Below the pieces are notes generated by a model that worked only from the letters and a program-made list of their open reading frames with translations, had not been told where the DNA came from and made no database searches. A program made the translations under genes and the position numbers. Shown here piece after piece: positions 48,454 through 56,742 of a DNA stretch of 64,000 nt. Positions within the stretch are counted from its first letter, which is position 1. Each line of letters opens with the position of its first letter. The stretch covers positions 1,054,001 to 1,118,000 of the forward strand of contig NZ_CP013418.1 in the NCBI RefSeq assembly GCF_001524445.2, written 5' to 3'. Source of the stretch: Burkholderia savannae (GTDB taxonomy: Bacteria; Pseudomonadota; Gammaproteobacteria; Burkholderiales; Burkholderiaceae).

Positions 48454-48596
48454 GAGCCCGTTTGGAAATGCAAATTTCCGCCCTCGTAGCCACGCTGATG
48501 TAGCGCACTGCTTTGAAAGTAGCCCGTGGGCAAGGAATGCAGGCGTGGACCAGATGAGCTGGAATTCGCCATTTCATCAATTTTCAAACGGGCTCT
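48453..48596. mobile_element. 144-bp MITE-like inverted-repeat element
   Basis: Ends AGAGCCCGTTTG and CAAACGGGCTCT are perfect 12-bp inverted repeats, with weaker complementarity further in. No coding sequence. It begins at the last base of the peroxidase stop codon. No target duplication is clear. An IS with AGAGCCCGTTTG ends elsewhere in the genome would be its likely partner. Confidence 0.75.
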
Positions 48597-48914
48597 GAGC
48601 TTCGTCCGATGTGCGGCGGGCCCGGAATCGCGCACGCCTGCTTGCGCGGATTCCAGGCCCGCCCGTGTCGACGATCCGGGCCCCGCGCGCCGCGCGCGCC
48701 GCATCGCATTCGCCTTGGCGCGCGATTCGTCGCCGCGCCGGACCGCACCCGCCCCGCTACGCATTCGCCGTCACCGGCGGCCACCGACGTTCGCAAGCCA
48801 AAAAATCTCCGAGTTGTTCGTCGCGTCGTGCGGTTTCCATCACGCACGTGCGGCCGTCCGTCATTGACGAGCTCGTGCTTCGCGCCACATCGACAACACG
48901 ATGGAGAATTCGAC

Positions 48915-49237
48915 ATGCTGAAAAATTCGTCGGTACGCACGTCGTCGGCCCGCGCGAGAAACTTCCGGCCGGCAAGCCATGGACCAATGCGCCGCTGACC
49001 GTCAAGGTGCCGTTCCCCGCGGCGCTCCCCTCGCGTCCCGTCGTCGTCGCGTGTGCGTTGCAGGACCCGAAACACCCGGCCCCTTGTCCGGACACGCTCG
49101 CGCTCGCCGTGATCAGCGTCGCCAACACCGATCTCACGGTCAACATCTACCGCACCGATTACGCCGGCGCCGATGATACGACGAGCGGCCGGGGGCAGAA
49201 TCCGCATCTGCCGTGCATCGCCGAGACGCCGGCCTGA
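48915..49237 (+). pseudogene. H-type-lectin-like gene with a frameshift near its start
   Basis: GGAG lies eight bases before the ATG. The first codons are M-L-K, then a run of five A residues shifts the frame; one more A would give MLKKFVGTHVVGPREKLPAG and then KPWTNAPLTVKVPFPAALPS and RPVVVACALQDPKHPAPCPD, LALAVISVANTDLTVNIYRT, to a stop at 49237. The uninterrupted product would be 107 residues. Strand spacing (VxVxFpxxxxxxPVVV..., VxxVxNTxxTVxIYR) resembles the H-type lectin fold, a weak assignment. Either a true phase-variable homopolymer or a sequencing error. Confidence 0.55.
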
Positions 49238-49631
49238 TGCGGCGTCGGGCGCGGCATGCGCGTCGCGCGATGCGTCGGCGATCTTCGCGCAGATGGCCGC
49301 GATGCCTGCCGGCGCGAACATGCGACAGGCATCGCCGGGCGTCGGCGCGCATCGCCGCAGGTGCGCGCGACGTCGCCTTCCTCCCAGCCGCTCGCCGCGG
49401 CGCACGCGACGTGCGGCGAGCCATGTCGCATCGCGCACGGCATGCCGAATCCGCAGTCAGAATCAGCGGTCCGCGATCCGCGATCCGCACGCGGTACGCC
49501 ATACCGCACGCGGCGCGTCACGCGATACGCTGCGCGTCGTCGTTAGGGCTTCGAATAAAACGACATCGCAAATCGAATTTGCCCTTCGGGATATCGTCTC
49601 GCGGCATCGTCGATGGCCGCCGATCCGCCCG
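49238..49631. other. Intergenic region between the lectin-like gene and the convergent ClC gene
   Basis: About 390 bases, open frames look like noise; nothing recognised. Confidence 0.4.
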
Positions 49632-50978
49632 TCACGCCCGCTTCTCTCTATACCGCGCGATCAAGCGAAACGCCGCGACCGAACCCGCCACCGCGATCAG
49701 CATCGGAATCAGGAAATCATGCCCGACGCGCGTGAACTCGACGATCAGCACGGTCGCGGTGAGCGGCATCTGCATCGACGCGGCGAGAAACGCCGCCGCG
49801 CCGACGATCGCGCACGCACCGGCGGGCATGCCTGGCCAGGCGACGCTCCATAGCCCGCCGAGCACGATCGCGAGCAGCGCGCCGTTCGCGAGCCCCGGCG
49901 TCAGCAGCCCGCCTTCGGCGCCCGCGCGCAGGCTGCCCCACGTGATCGCCACCTTCAGCACGAGCAGCGTCGCCGCGAGAGCGATCGCGAGCTGTCCGTC
50001 GAAGCCGAGCGCGGCCGGCCCCTTGCCGTTGCCGAGCAGTTGAGGAAAGTGCATCGCGAGCGCGCCGACGATCGCGAAATTGACGAGCGCGAGCACCGGC
50101 AGCCGCCCATCCTTCGGCGCGCGCGCCCGCGCGTGCGCGGTCAGCCGAGCGAAGCCGTATGCGGCGGCGCCGAACAGCGGCCCGCAGACGGCCGACCACG
50201 CGACCAGCGACGCATCCGCCGCAAGCGGCGCGACGTGATACTGCTGCTCGTTGCCAAGCCCGATCCACGCGACGAACGCCGCGATCGCGGACGTCGCGAC
50301 GGCCGGCACGAGCGCGCGCCACGCGAACGTGCCGAGCAGCACTTCGAGCACGAAGAGCGCGCCGCCGAGCGGCACGTTGTAGACGGCGGCGAGCCCCGCG
50401 CCGGCGCCGCACGCGACCATCACGCGCGCGTCGGCGGCGGGCAACCCGGCGCGATGCGCGAGCCAGCCGGCCCACATCGCGCCGATCTCGCGCGGCGCGA
50501 CCTCGCGGCCGAGCGGTGAGCCGAGCGCGACGGTGACGATCTGCAGCAGCGCATGCACGGTCGTGCTGACCACCGGCATCCGCGAATCGTCGGCGCGCAC
50601 CGCGCGGCGAATGCTGACGAGCGGCGCGCCGAACCGGTACAGCGCCCACCAGCCGCCGCCCGCGACGACGCCGCAGCCGATCAGCACGGCAAGCCGACGC
50701 AGCGGCGGCGCGGCCGTCACGCCCTGCAGAAAGCTCTCGTCACCGATCATGTGCGCGACGTCGTACCCGTACGCGGCGTGCTGGATCGCATGCAGCAGCA
50801 ACGCAAGCAGCATCCCGCCGAGGCCCGCTCCGACGCCCGTCAGCAACGTGACGGCCGCGAGCTTGACGAGCGGGCTGCGCGCGGCGGCGGCCGCCGTCGG
50901 CGCGGATTCGGGCGACGTCGACGAAGCGGCTGAAGCCGCGGAAGCGGAAGCAGAAGCGGATGCGATCGGAGCGGACAT
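49632..50978 (-). CDS. ClC-type chloride channel/antiporter
   Basis: 448 residues from the ATG at 50978. A low-complexity N-terminus (ASASASASAASAASS) precedes about ten membrane segments. ClC selectivity segments are recognisable: GSPLGREVAPREIGAM (in place of the usual GREGP), ACGAGAGLAAVYNVPLGGAL (GxxAAxFxxP-type), and GGLLTPGLANGALL. The Glu of GREV is kept, so proton-coupled exchange is possible, but the following Gly-Pro is changed to Val-Ala-Pro. Bacterial relatives move chloride or fluoride across the inner membrane. Transcribed alone. Confidence 0.87.
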   Translation of the reverse strand: MSAPIASASASASAASAASSTSPESAPTAAAAARSPLVKLAAVTLLTGVGAGLGGMLLALLLHAIQHAAYGYDVAHMIGDESFLQGVTAAPPLRRLAVLIGCGVVAGGGWWALYRFGAPLVSIRRAVRADDSRMPVVSTTVHALLQIVTVALGSPLGREVAPREIGAMWAGWLAHRAGLPAADARVMVACGAGAGLAAVYNVPLGGALFVLEVLLGTFAWRALVPAVATSAIAAFVAWIGLGNEQQYHVAPLAADASLVAWSAVCGPLFGAAAYGFARLTAHARARAPKDGRLPVLALVNFAIVGALAMHFPQLLGNGKGPAALGFDGQLAIALAATLLVLKVAITWGSLRAGAEGGLLTPGLANGALLAIVLGGLWSVAWPGMPAGACAIVGAAAFLAASMQMPLTATVLIVEFTRVGHDFLIPMLIAVAGSVAAFRLIARYREKRA

Positions 50979-51284
50979 GGGCGATGGCGATTCGAATGGG
51001 CAAGCCGGCGCGCGTCGGCGAAGAGGCTCGGCATGAACGAATGGCGCCATCGTATGCGTCGGTCAATCATGAAACAAATGGATTTTTCTTCTTTATTGAT
51101 GAATTCAACGCACTCGTCGCTGCGCGACGCGTGGCGAACCGACGGGGTCGCCCTTCCCCGAGGCCGCCCACGTCACGCGGCTCCGCTCGGCGCCCGACGT
51201 TGCAAGCCACCGCCCCCGCGTTTTCCCTGATCGCTTCGCACTTGACTGCATGCATCGCATCGACAACACTGCGTGACATCGCAA
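50979..51284. other. Intergenic region between divergent clc and FCD regulator genes
   Basis: About 300 bases with moderate AT content near 51065-51110. No gene recognised. The regulator's palindrome follows immediately. Confidence 0.4.
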
Positions 51285-51303
51285 GTGTGATCACGGATCA
51301 CAC
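51285..51303. promoter_or_regulatory. Palindromic operator for the FCD/GntR regulator
   Basis: GTGTGATC-ACG-GATCACAC, perfect 8-bp arms, ending 22 bases before the regulator start. GntR/FadR-type dimers bind such T-G-x-x-A-T-C palindromes, so autoregulation is likely. Confidence 0.75.
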
Positions 51304-51325
51304 ATCAAACCCAAAGGAGCCCGAC

Positions 51326-52042
51326 TTGGCACCGCGCATCGTCCCGCCCGCGCTCAAGGCCATCGAACAGGAAACGATGGCCGACAAGGTCTACCAGCAA
51401 CTGCGCGAGGCGCTGATGAGCGGCCGCTTCGCGCCCGGCCAGGCGCTCAGCCTGCGCAGCGTCGCCGAGGCGGTCGGCTCGTCGACGATGCCCGTGCGCG
51501 CCGCGCTCACGCGCCTGCGCGCGGAGCGCGCGCTCGCCGACGGCCCGAACCGGGCGCTCGTCGTGCCGCCGATGACCGTCGAGATGCTCGACGAGCTGCG
51601 CGACGTGCGCATCGCGCTCGAAGGCTGCGTGGCCGAGCGCGCGGCGGCGCGGATGACCGATGCGCAGATCGCCGGCGTGCGGCGCATTTGCGAGACGATG
51701 AACGCGCACGTCGAAGCCGGCCGAAGCCGCGCGTACCTGCAGAGCAACTTCGCGTTCCACAGCGCGATCTACGCGCACGGCGCGAGCGAGAACACGCTCG
51801 CGATCATCCAGAACCTGTGGATGCGCATCGGCCCATTCCTGAACATGGTCGCGCTCGACGTCCCGCACATGCGGCGCTCGATGGACGCGCACCGCGCGAT
51901 CGTCGACGCGCTCGAGCGGCGCGACGGCGCGGGCGCGCGCGCGGGCATCGCGCTCGACATCGGCGGCGCCGCGCACGATCTCGCCGCGACGCTCGCGGCC
52001 GAACGCGAGCGGCTCGGCCCGCGCCGGCTCGCGAACGAATAA
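51326..52042 (+). CDS. GntR family regulator with FCD effector domain
   Basis: 238 residues from a TTG at 51326, which has AAAGGAG seven bases upstream; the longer frame to 50960 includes the operator and cannot be all coding. Winged helix: MADKVYQQLREALMSGRFAP, GQALSLRSVAEAVGSSTMPV, RAALTRLRAERAL. FCD domain: MLDELRDVRIALEGCVAERA, with metal-site His in FHSAIYAHGAS and later DAHRAIVDAL. Likely controls the SDR-BKACE-MFS genes that follow; the inducer is probably their carboxylate substrate. Confidence 0.9.
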   Translation: MAPRIVPPALKAIEQETMADKVYQQLREALMSGRFAPGQALSLRSVAEAVGSSTMPVRAALTRLRAERALADGPNRALVVPPMTVEMLDELRDVRIALEGCVAERAAARMTDAQIAGVRRICETMNAHVEAGRSRAYLQSNFAFHSAIYAHGASENTLAIIQNLWMRIGPFLNMVALDVPHMRRSMDAHRAIVDALERRDGAGARAGIALDIGGAAHDLAATLAAERERLGPRRLANE

Positions 52043-52146
52043 GCAGTCCAGCCTTCGAGGCAGCGCGCGCGGCGCGCAGCCCGTCGAGCATCTCGCCCGT
52101 CATCGGCGACATCAAAAAAATACAGACATCACAGGAGACAGACATC

Positions 52147-52944
52147 ATGACTGCACTCGATCTGCTGAAACCGTACGCGGGGCTGCGCGTACTCGTGACC
52201 GGCGGCGCGTCCGGCATCGGGCTCGCGATCGCCGACGCGTTCGCCGAATGCGGCGGCAAGGTTCACGTCTGCGACGCGTCCGAGAAGGCGCTCGCCATGC
52301 TCGCCGGCCGGCCGTCGCGCGCCGCGCTCGGCACGACGCTCGCCGACGTCGCCGATCCGGCCGCCGTCGAGCGCGTGTTCGCCGACATCGCGCGCACGCT
52401 TGGCGGGCTCGACGTGCTCGTCAACAACGCGGGCATCGCCGGGCCGACGGGCGGTATCGACGAGATCGATCCCGCGCAATGGGAGCAGACGGTCGCAATC
52501 AACCTGAACGCACAGTTCCAGTTCGCACGGCGCGCGGTGCCGATGCTGCGCGACGCGCCGCACGGCGGCGCGATCATCGCGCTGTCGTCGGTCGCGGGGC
52601 GCCTCGGCTACGCGTTTCGCACGCCTTATTCGGCGACCAAGTGGGCGGTGGTCGGCCTCGTGAAGAGCCTCGCGATCGAGCTCGGCCCGCTCGGCATCCG
52701 CGTGAACGCGATCCAGCCGGGCATCGTGCGCGGGCCGAGGATGCGCCGCGTGATCGAAGCGCGCGCCGCGCAGCTCGGCATCGACTACGACCAGATGGAG
52801 GCGCGCTATCTCGAGAAGATCTCGCTGCGCCGGATGACCGATCCGGACGAAATCGCCGCGACGGCGCTGTTCCTCTGCTCGCCGGGCGGCCACGGAATTT
52901 CCGGGCAGGCGATTTCCGTCTGCGGCAACGTCGAGACGCTCTGA
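52147..52944 (+). CDS. SDR-family NAD(P)-dependent oxidoreductase
   Basis: 265 residues; CAGGAGACAG precedes the ATG. Classical short-chain dehydrogenase: VTGGASGIGLAIADAF (TGxxxGxG), D58-type region, LVNNAGIAGP (NNAG), the catalytic Ser in IALSSVAGRLG, YSATKWAVVG (YxxxK), and VNAIQPGIVRGPRM. The CDASEKAL stretch ends strand 2 with Asp, favouring NAD. Between the regulator and the BKACE gene; it probably oxidises a beta-hydroxy acid to the beta-keto acid that BKACE cleaves. This is inference from order. Confidence 0.88.
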   Translation: MTALDLLKPYAGLRVLVTGGASGIGLAIADAFAECGGKVHVCDASEKALAMLAGRPSRAALGTTLADVADPAAVERVFADIARTLGGLDVLVNNAGIAGPTGGIDEIDPAQWEQTVAINLNAQFQFARRAVPMLRDAPHGGAIIALSSVAGRLGYAFRTPYSATKWAVVGLVKSLAIELGPLGIRVNAIQPGIVRGPRMRRVIEARAAQLGIDYDQMEARYLEKISLRRMTDPDEIAATALFLCSPGGHGISGQAISVCGNVETL

Positions 52945-53006
52945 CCCGCCGCTCCGTCATCGCCCTTCATCGCCCCTCACCGCCGAGCATGGAAAGGAGC
53001 CCTAAC

Positions 53007-53939
53007 GTGGCCAGCACCCGCAAAGTCATCGTCACCTGCGCGCCGACGGGCGCGATCCATACGCCGTCGATGTCGCCGCATCTGCCGGTGACGCCGCGCG
53101 AGATCGAGGACGCGGCGGTCGCGGCCGCCGAAGCCGGCGCGGCGATCCTGCACCTGCACGCGCGCGATCCCGCCGACGGCAGGCCGACGCAAGACCCGGC
53201 CGTATTCGCCGAATTCCTGCCCCGCATCAAGGCGCGCACCGACGCGGTGATCAACATCACGACGGGCGGCAGCCCGCACATGACGGTCGCCGAGCGGCTG
53301 CGCCCCGCGCATCATTTCCGGCCCGAGGTCGCGTCGCTGAACATGGGCTCGATGAACTTCGGCCTCTATCCGATGCTCGAGCGCTTTCGCGAATTCCGGC
53401 ACCCGTGGGAACGCGAGCATCTGGAAAAAAGCCGCGATCTCGTCTTCAAGAACACGTTCGCGGACATCGAAGCGATCCTGACGAGTTGCGGCGCGAACGG
53501 CACGCGCTTCGAATTCGAGTGCTACGACGTCTCGCACCTGTACAACCTCGCGCATTTCGTCGACCGCGGGCTCGCGAAGCCGCCGTTCTTCGTCCAGAGC
53601 GTGTTCGGTCTGCTCGGCGGCATCGGCGCGCATCCGGAGGATCTCGCGCACATGCGCCGCACGGCCGACCGCCTGTTCGGCGCAGATTACGTGTGGTCGA
53701 TTCTCGGCGCGGGCCGCAACCAGATTCCGCTCGCGACGATCGGCGCCGCGCAAGGCGCGAACGTGCGCGTCGGCCTCGAGGATTCGCTGTGGATCGCGCC
53801 GGGCACGCTCGCCGAATCGAGCGCTGCACAGGTGCGCAAGATTCGTCAGGTGCTCGAAGGATTGTCGCTCGAGATCGCGACGCCCGCCGACGCGCGCGCG
53901 ATGCTCGCGCTCAAGGGCGGCGACGCGGTCAACTTCTGA
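53007..53939 (+). CDS. BKACE enzyme (beta-keto acid cleavage, DUF849)
   Basis: 310 residues from a GTG that has AAAGGAG upstream (an ATG at 52989 lies inside this site). TIM-barrel with the family zinc site: HLHARD (both His), and GGSPHMT, ASLNMGSMNFG and FECYDVSHLYNL segments, then GLLGGIGAHPEDL and AQGANVRVGLEDSLW. BKACE enzymes condense a beta-keto acid with acetyl-CoA and split it into acetoacetate and a new CoA thioester. Substrate varies (3-keto-5-aminohexanoate, dehydrocarnitine and others) and cannot be told here. Neighbours suggest a complete uptake-oxidation-cleavage route. Confidence 0.9.
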   Translation: MASTRKVIVTCAPTGAIHTPSMSPHLPVTPREIEDAAVAAAEAGAAILHLHARDPADGRPTQDPAVFAEFLPRIKARTDAVINITTGGSPHMTVAERLRPAHHFRPEVASLNMGSMNFGLYPMLERFREFRHPWEREHLEKSRDLVFKNTFADIEAILTSCGANGTRFEFECYDVSHLYNLAHFVDRGLAKPPFFVQSVFGLLGGIGAHPEDLAHMRRTADRLFGADYVWSILGAGRNQIPLATIGAAQGANVRVGLEDSLWIAPGTLAESSAAQVRKIRQVLEGLSLEIATPADARAMLALKGGDAVNF

Positions 53940-54135
53940 CACGGCGCCGCCCGACCATTCGACACGCAAGCGCAGAAACGCGGCATCGGCATGCGCCGAT
54001 GCCCGGCAGGCCGCCTTTCGCCCCGCTCCCCACGAGCGCCGCCGGCGCGCGACCCGCGCATCTGCCCGTCACCTGCTGAACGCGGAGCGCCGTGCTTGCC
54101 GTGCGCTCCGGCTCGTCCCTACCGGAGTCGCATTC

Positions 54136-55440
54136 ATGTCCGCTCAACACGCCGAAGCCCTCTGCCCACCCGCGGGCGACGCCCGCTCGTCGCTGAACCG
54201 CCTGCTGTTTCGCAAGCTGATGCCGCTCTTGATCGCGGCCTACGTGATCAGCTTTCTCGATCGCACGAACATCGCGTTCGCGAAGCACTCGATGAGCATC
54301 GATCTCGGCCTTTCATCGGCCGCGTACGGCCTCGGCGCGGGGCTCTTCTTCCTCACGTACGCATTGTTCGAAATCCCGAGCAATCTGATCATGCATCGCG
54401 TCGGCGCGCGGTTCTGGATCACGCGGATCATGATCACGTGGGGAGCGCTGTCCGTCGCGATGGCGCTCGTGCGCGGCGAGACGTCGTTCTACGCGATGCG
54501 CCTTCTGCTCGGCGCCGCGGAAGCCGGGCTCTTTCCCGGCGTGATGCTGTATCTGACCTACTGGTTCGGCGGCGAGGAACGCGCGCGCGCGACCGGCTAT
54601 TTCCTGCTCGGCGTGTGCGTCGCGAACATCGTCGGCGGCCCGCTCGCGGGCGCGCTGCTCGAGCTAGACGGCGCGCTCGGGCTGCACGGCTGGCAATGGC
54701 TCTTCATCGTCGAGGGCATTCCGGCGATCGTGCTCGCGTTCGTCGTCTGGACCTGCCTGCCGGACCGGCCGAGCGACGCGCGCTGGCTCGCGCCCGAGCT
54801 CGGCCAAGCGCTCGAGCGCACGCTCGCGAGCGAGCAGGCGCAGAGCGCGGCGGCGCACGGCGCGCACGCGTTCGGGGCCGCGCTGCGCGATCCGCAGATC
54901 TGGCTCGCGATCTTCGTGTACTTCTGCCATCAGTTGACGATCTATACGATGATCTTCTTCTTGCCCGGCATCGTCGGCGAATCGGGGCGCTTCACGCCGG
55001 TCGTCGTCGGCCTGCTGACCGCGATGCCGTGGATCGCCGCGGCGCTCGGCGCGGCGACGCTGCCGCGCTTCGCGCGCGATGCGTCGCAATCGCGGCGGAT
55101 GCTGTGCGCGGGGCTCGTCGTGATGGCGGCGGGGCTCGTCTGCGCCGCGTACGCGCCGCCCATGGCCGCGCTCGTGAGCGTGTGCGCGGCCGCGTCGATG
55201 TTCTTCGTCGTGCAGTCGATCGTCTTCACGTTCCCCGCCTCGCGCCTTTCCGGCAGCGCGCTCGCGGGCGGGCTCGGGCTCGTCAACACGTGCGGCCTGC
55301 TCGGCGGCTTCGTCGGCCCGGCCGTCGTCGGCGCGATCGAACAGGCCACCGGCCACGCGAAGAACGGCCTCGCGTGGCTCGCGATCGCGCTCGTCGTCGC
55401 CGCGCTCGCGAGCCTGCGGCTCAGGCACGGGTGCGAGTGA
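54136..55440 (+). CDS. MFS transporter, anion:cation symporter type
   Basis: 434 residues, 12 membrane segments. AAYVISFLDRTNIAFAKHSM in helix 1, YALFEIPSNLIMHRVGARFW in helix 2-3, and RLLLGAAEAGLFPGVMLYLT in helix 4 with YWFGGEERARATGYFLLG mark the ACS branch, which imports organic anions with protons (for example tartrate, phthalate, 4-hydroxyphenylacetate). It follows the BKACE gene in the same direction after about 195 bases and probably imports the module's substrate. Confidence 0.88.
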   Translation: MSAQHAEALCPPAGDARSSLNRLLFRKLMPLLIAAYVISFLDRTNIAFAKHSMSIDLGLSSAAYGLGAGLFFLTYALFEIPSNLIMHRVGARFWITRIMITWGALSVAMALVRGETSFYAMRLLLGAAEAGLFPGVMLYLTYWFGGEERARATGYFLLGVCVANIVGGPLAGALLELDGALGLHGWQWLFIVEGIPAIVLAFVVWTCLPDRPSDARWLAPELGQALERTLASEQAQSAAAHGAHAFGAALRDPQIWLAIFVYFCHQLTIYTMIFFLPGIVGESGRFTPVVVGLLTAMPWIAAALGAATLPRFARDASQSRRMLCAGLVVMAAGLVCAAYAPPMAALVSVCAAASMFFVVQSIVFTFPASRLSGSALAGGLGLVNTCGLLGGFVGPAVVGAIEQATGHAKNGLAWLAIALVVAALASLRLRHGCE

Positions 55441-55448
55441 CGGCATCA

Positions 55449-55480
55449 GGAGCGGCGGGCCGCATGCACCCGCCGCCTCC
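55449..55480. terminator. Hairpin between convergent MFS and codA genes
   Basis: GGAGCGGCGGG pairs with CCCGCCGCCTCC (one bulge) around a 9-base loop, 8 bases after the MFS stop and just before the codA stop. No T-run on either side, so termination would depend on the stem or Rho. Confidence 0.45.
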
Positions 55481-55485
55481 ATGTG

Positions 55486-56742
55486 TCAGCGCGCGGCCGG
55501 ATAGTCGATGCGCTCGGGCGCGCGGCGCATGATCACTTCGCCGCCGCGAATCGACAGCAGCGCCTTCGCCTGCCGCCGCAGCGCCTCGTAGTCGTCGCTC
55601 GCGTCGAGCACGACGAGGTTCGCGGGCCGGCCCGGCTCGATGCCGTAGCGCTCGCCGAGATGCATCGCCCGAGCGCTGTGGTCGGTGACGAAGTCGAGGC
55701 TGCGCGCGAGATCCTGATAGCCCATCATGTGGCAGATGTGCAGCCCGGCGTCGAGCACGCGCAGGATGTTGCCGTTGCCGAGCGGATACCACGGATCGCG
55801 AATCGAATCCTGCCCGAAGCACACGTTCATGCCGGCGCGGTCGAGCTCGGCGACGCGCGTGACGCCCCGGCGCTTCGGGAACGTGTCGAAGCGGCCCTGC
55901 AAATGGATGCTTTCGGTCGGGCACGAGACGAAATTGATTGCCGAGCGCTTGAGCAGGCGAAACAGCTTCGAGCAATACGCGTTGTCATACGAGCCCATCG
56001 CGGTCGTGTGGCTCGCCGTCACGCGCGCGCCGACGCCGCGCACGCGCGCTTGCTCGGCGAGCACTTCGAGAAAGCGCGAATGCGGATCGTCGGTTTCGTC
56101 GCAGTGCACGTCGACGAGGCAGCCGGTGCGCTCGGCGAGATCCATCAGGAACTCGATCGAGCTCACGCCCTGCTCGCGCGTGTTCTCGAAGTGCGGGATG
56201 CCGCCCACGACGTCCGCGCCCATCTCGATCGCGCGCTCCATCAGCGCGCGGCCGCCTTCGAACGATTCGATCCCTTCCTGCGGAAACGCGACGATCTGCA
56301 GATCGATGAGCGCGCGCGCCTCTTGCTTCACTTCGAGCATCGCCGCGAGCGCGGCGAGCGAAGGATCGGTGACGTCGACGTGCGTGCGAACGTGCTGAAT
56401 GCCGTGGTCGCGCAGCATCCCGATCGTCGCATGCGCGCGCGCCTTCGTGTCCGCATGCGTGATCGTCGCCTTGCGCTGCGCCCAGCGCTCGATGCCTTCG
56501 AACAGCGTGCCGCTCATGTTCCATTCGGGCTCGCCCGCCGTCAGCACCGCGTCGAGATGGATGTGCGGCTCGACGAGCGGCGGGATCACGAGCTTGCCTT
56601 CCACGTCGACTTCGTCCGCGCCCGGTGCGCCTTGCGTGTCGATGCGCACCGCCTGCTGCTCGACGCTCACGATCGTGTCGCCGTCGAGCGCGATGCTGAA
56701 AAGGCCGCTGCGCTTGCGCAGCGTCGCGTTGATGAGCTTCAT
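55486..56742 (-). CDS. codA: Cytosine deaminase (CodA-like amidohydrolase)
   Basis: 418 residues (E. coli CodA 427). Amidohydrolase superfamily metal site: PHIHLD (HxH), HVDVTD, HCDET (His and Asp/Glu), ASHTTAMGSYD, and FGQDSIRDPW near residue 300 that positions the metal Asp. The sequence HIHLDAVLTAGEPEWNMSG is typical of CodA. Converts cytosine to uracil and ammonia in the cytoplasm. Its ATG overlaps the pucR stop (TGATG), in an operon with codB, which imports cytosine. Confidence 0.9.
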   Translation of the reverse strand: MKLINATLRKRSGLFSIALDGDTIVSVEQQAVRIDTQGAPGADEVDVEGKLVIPPLVEPHIHLDAVLTAGEPEWNMSGTLFEGIERWAQRKATITHADTKARAHATIGMLRDHGIQHVRTHVDVTDPSLAALAAMLEVKQEARALIDLQIVAFPQEGIESFEGGRALMERAIEMGADVVGGIPHFENTREQGVSSIEFLMDLAERTGCLVDVHCDETDDPHSRFLEVLAEQARVRGVGARVTASHTTAMGSYDNAYCSKLFRLLKRSAINFVSCPTESIHLQGRFDTFPKRRGVTRVAELDRAGMNVCFGQDSIRDPWYPLGNGNILRVLDAGLHICHMMGYQDLARSLDFVTDHSARAMHLGERYGIEPGRPANLVVLDASDDYEALRRQAKALLSIRGGEVIMRRAPERIDYPAAR

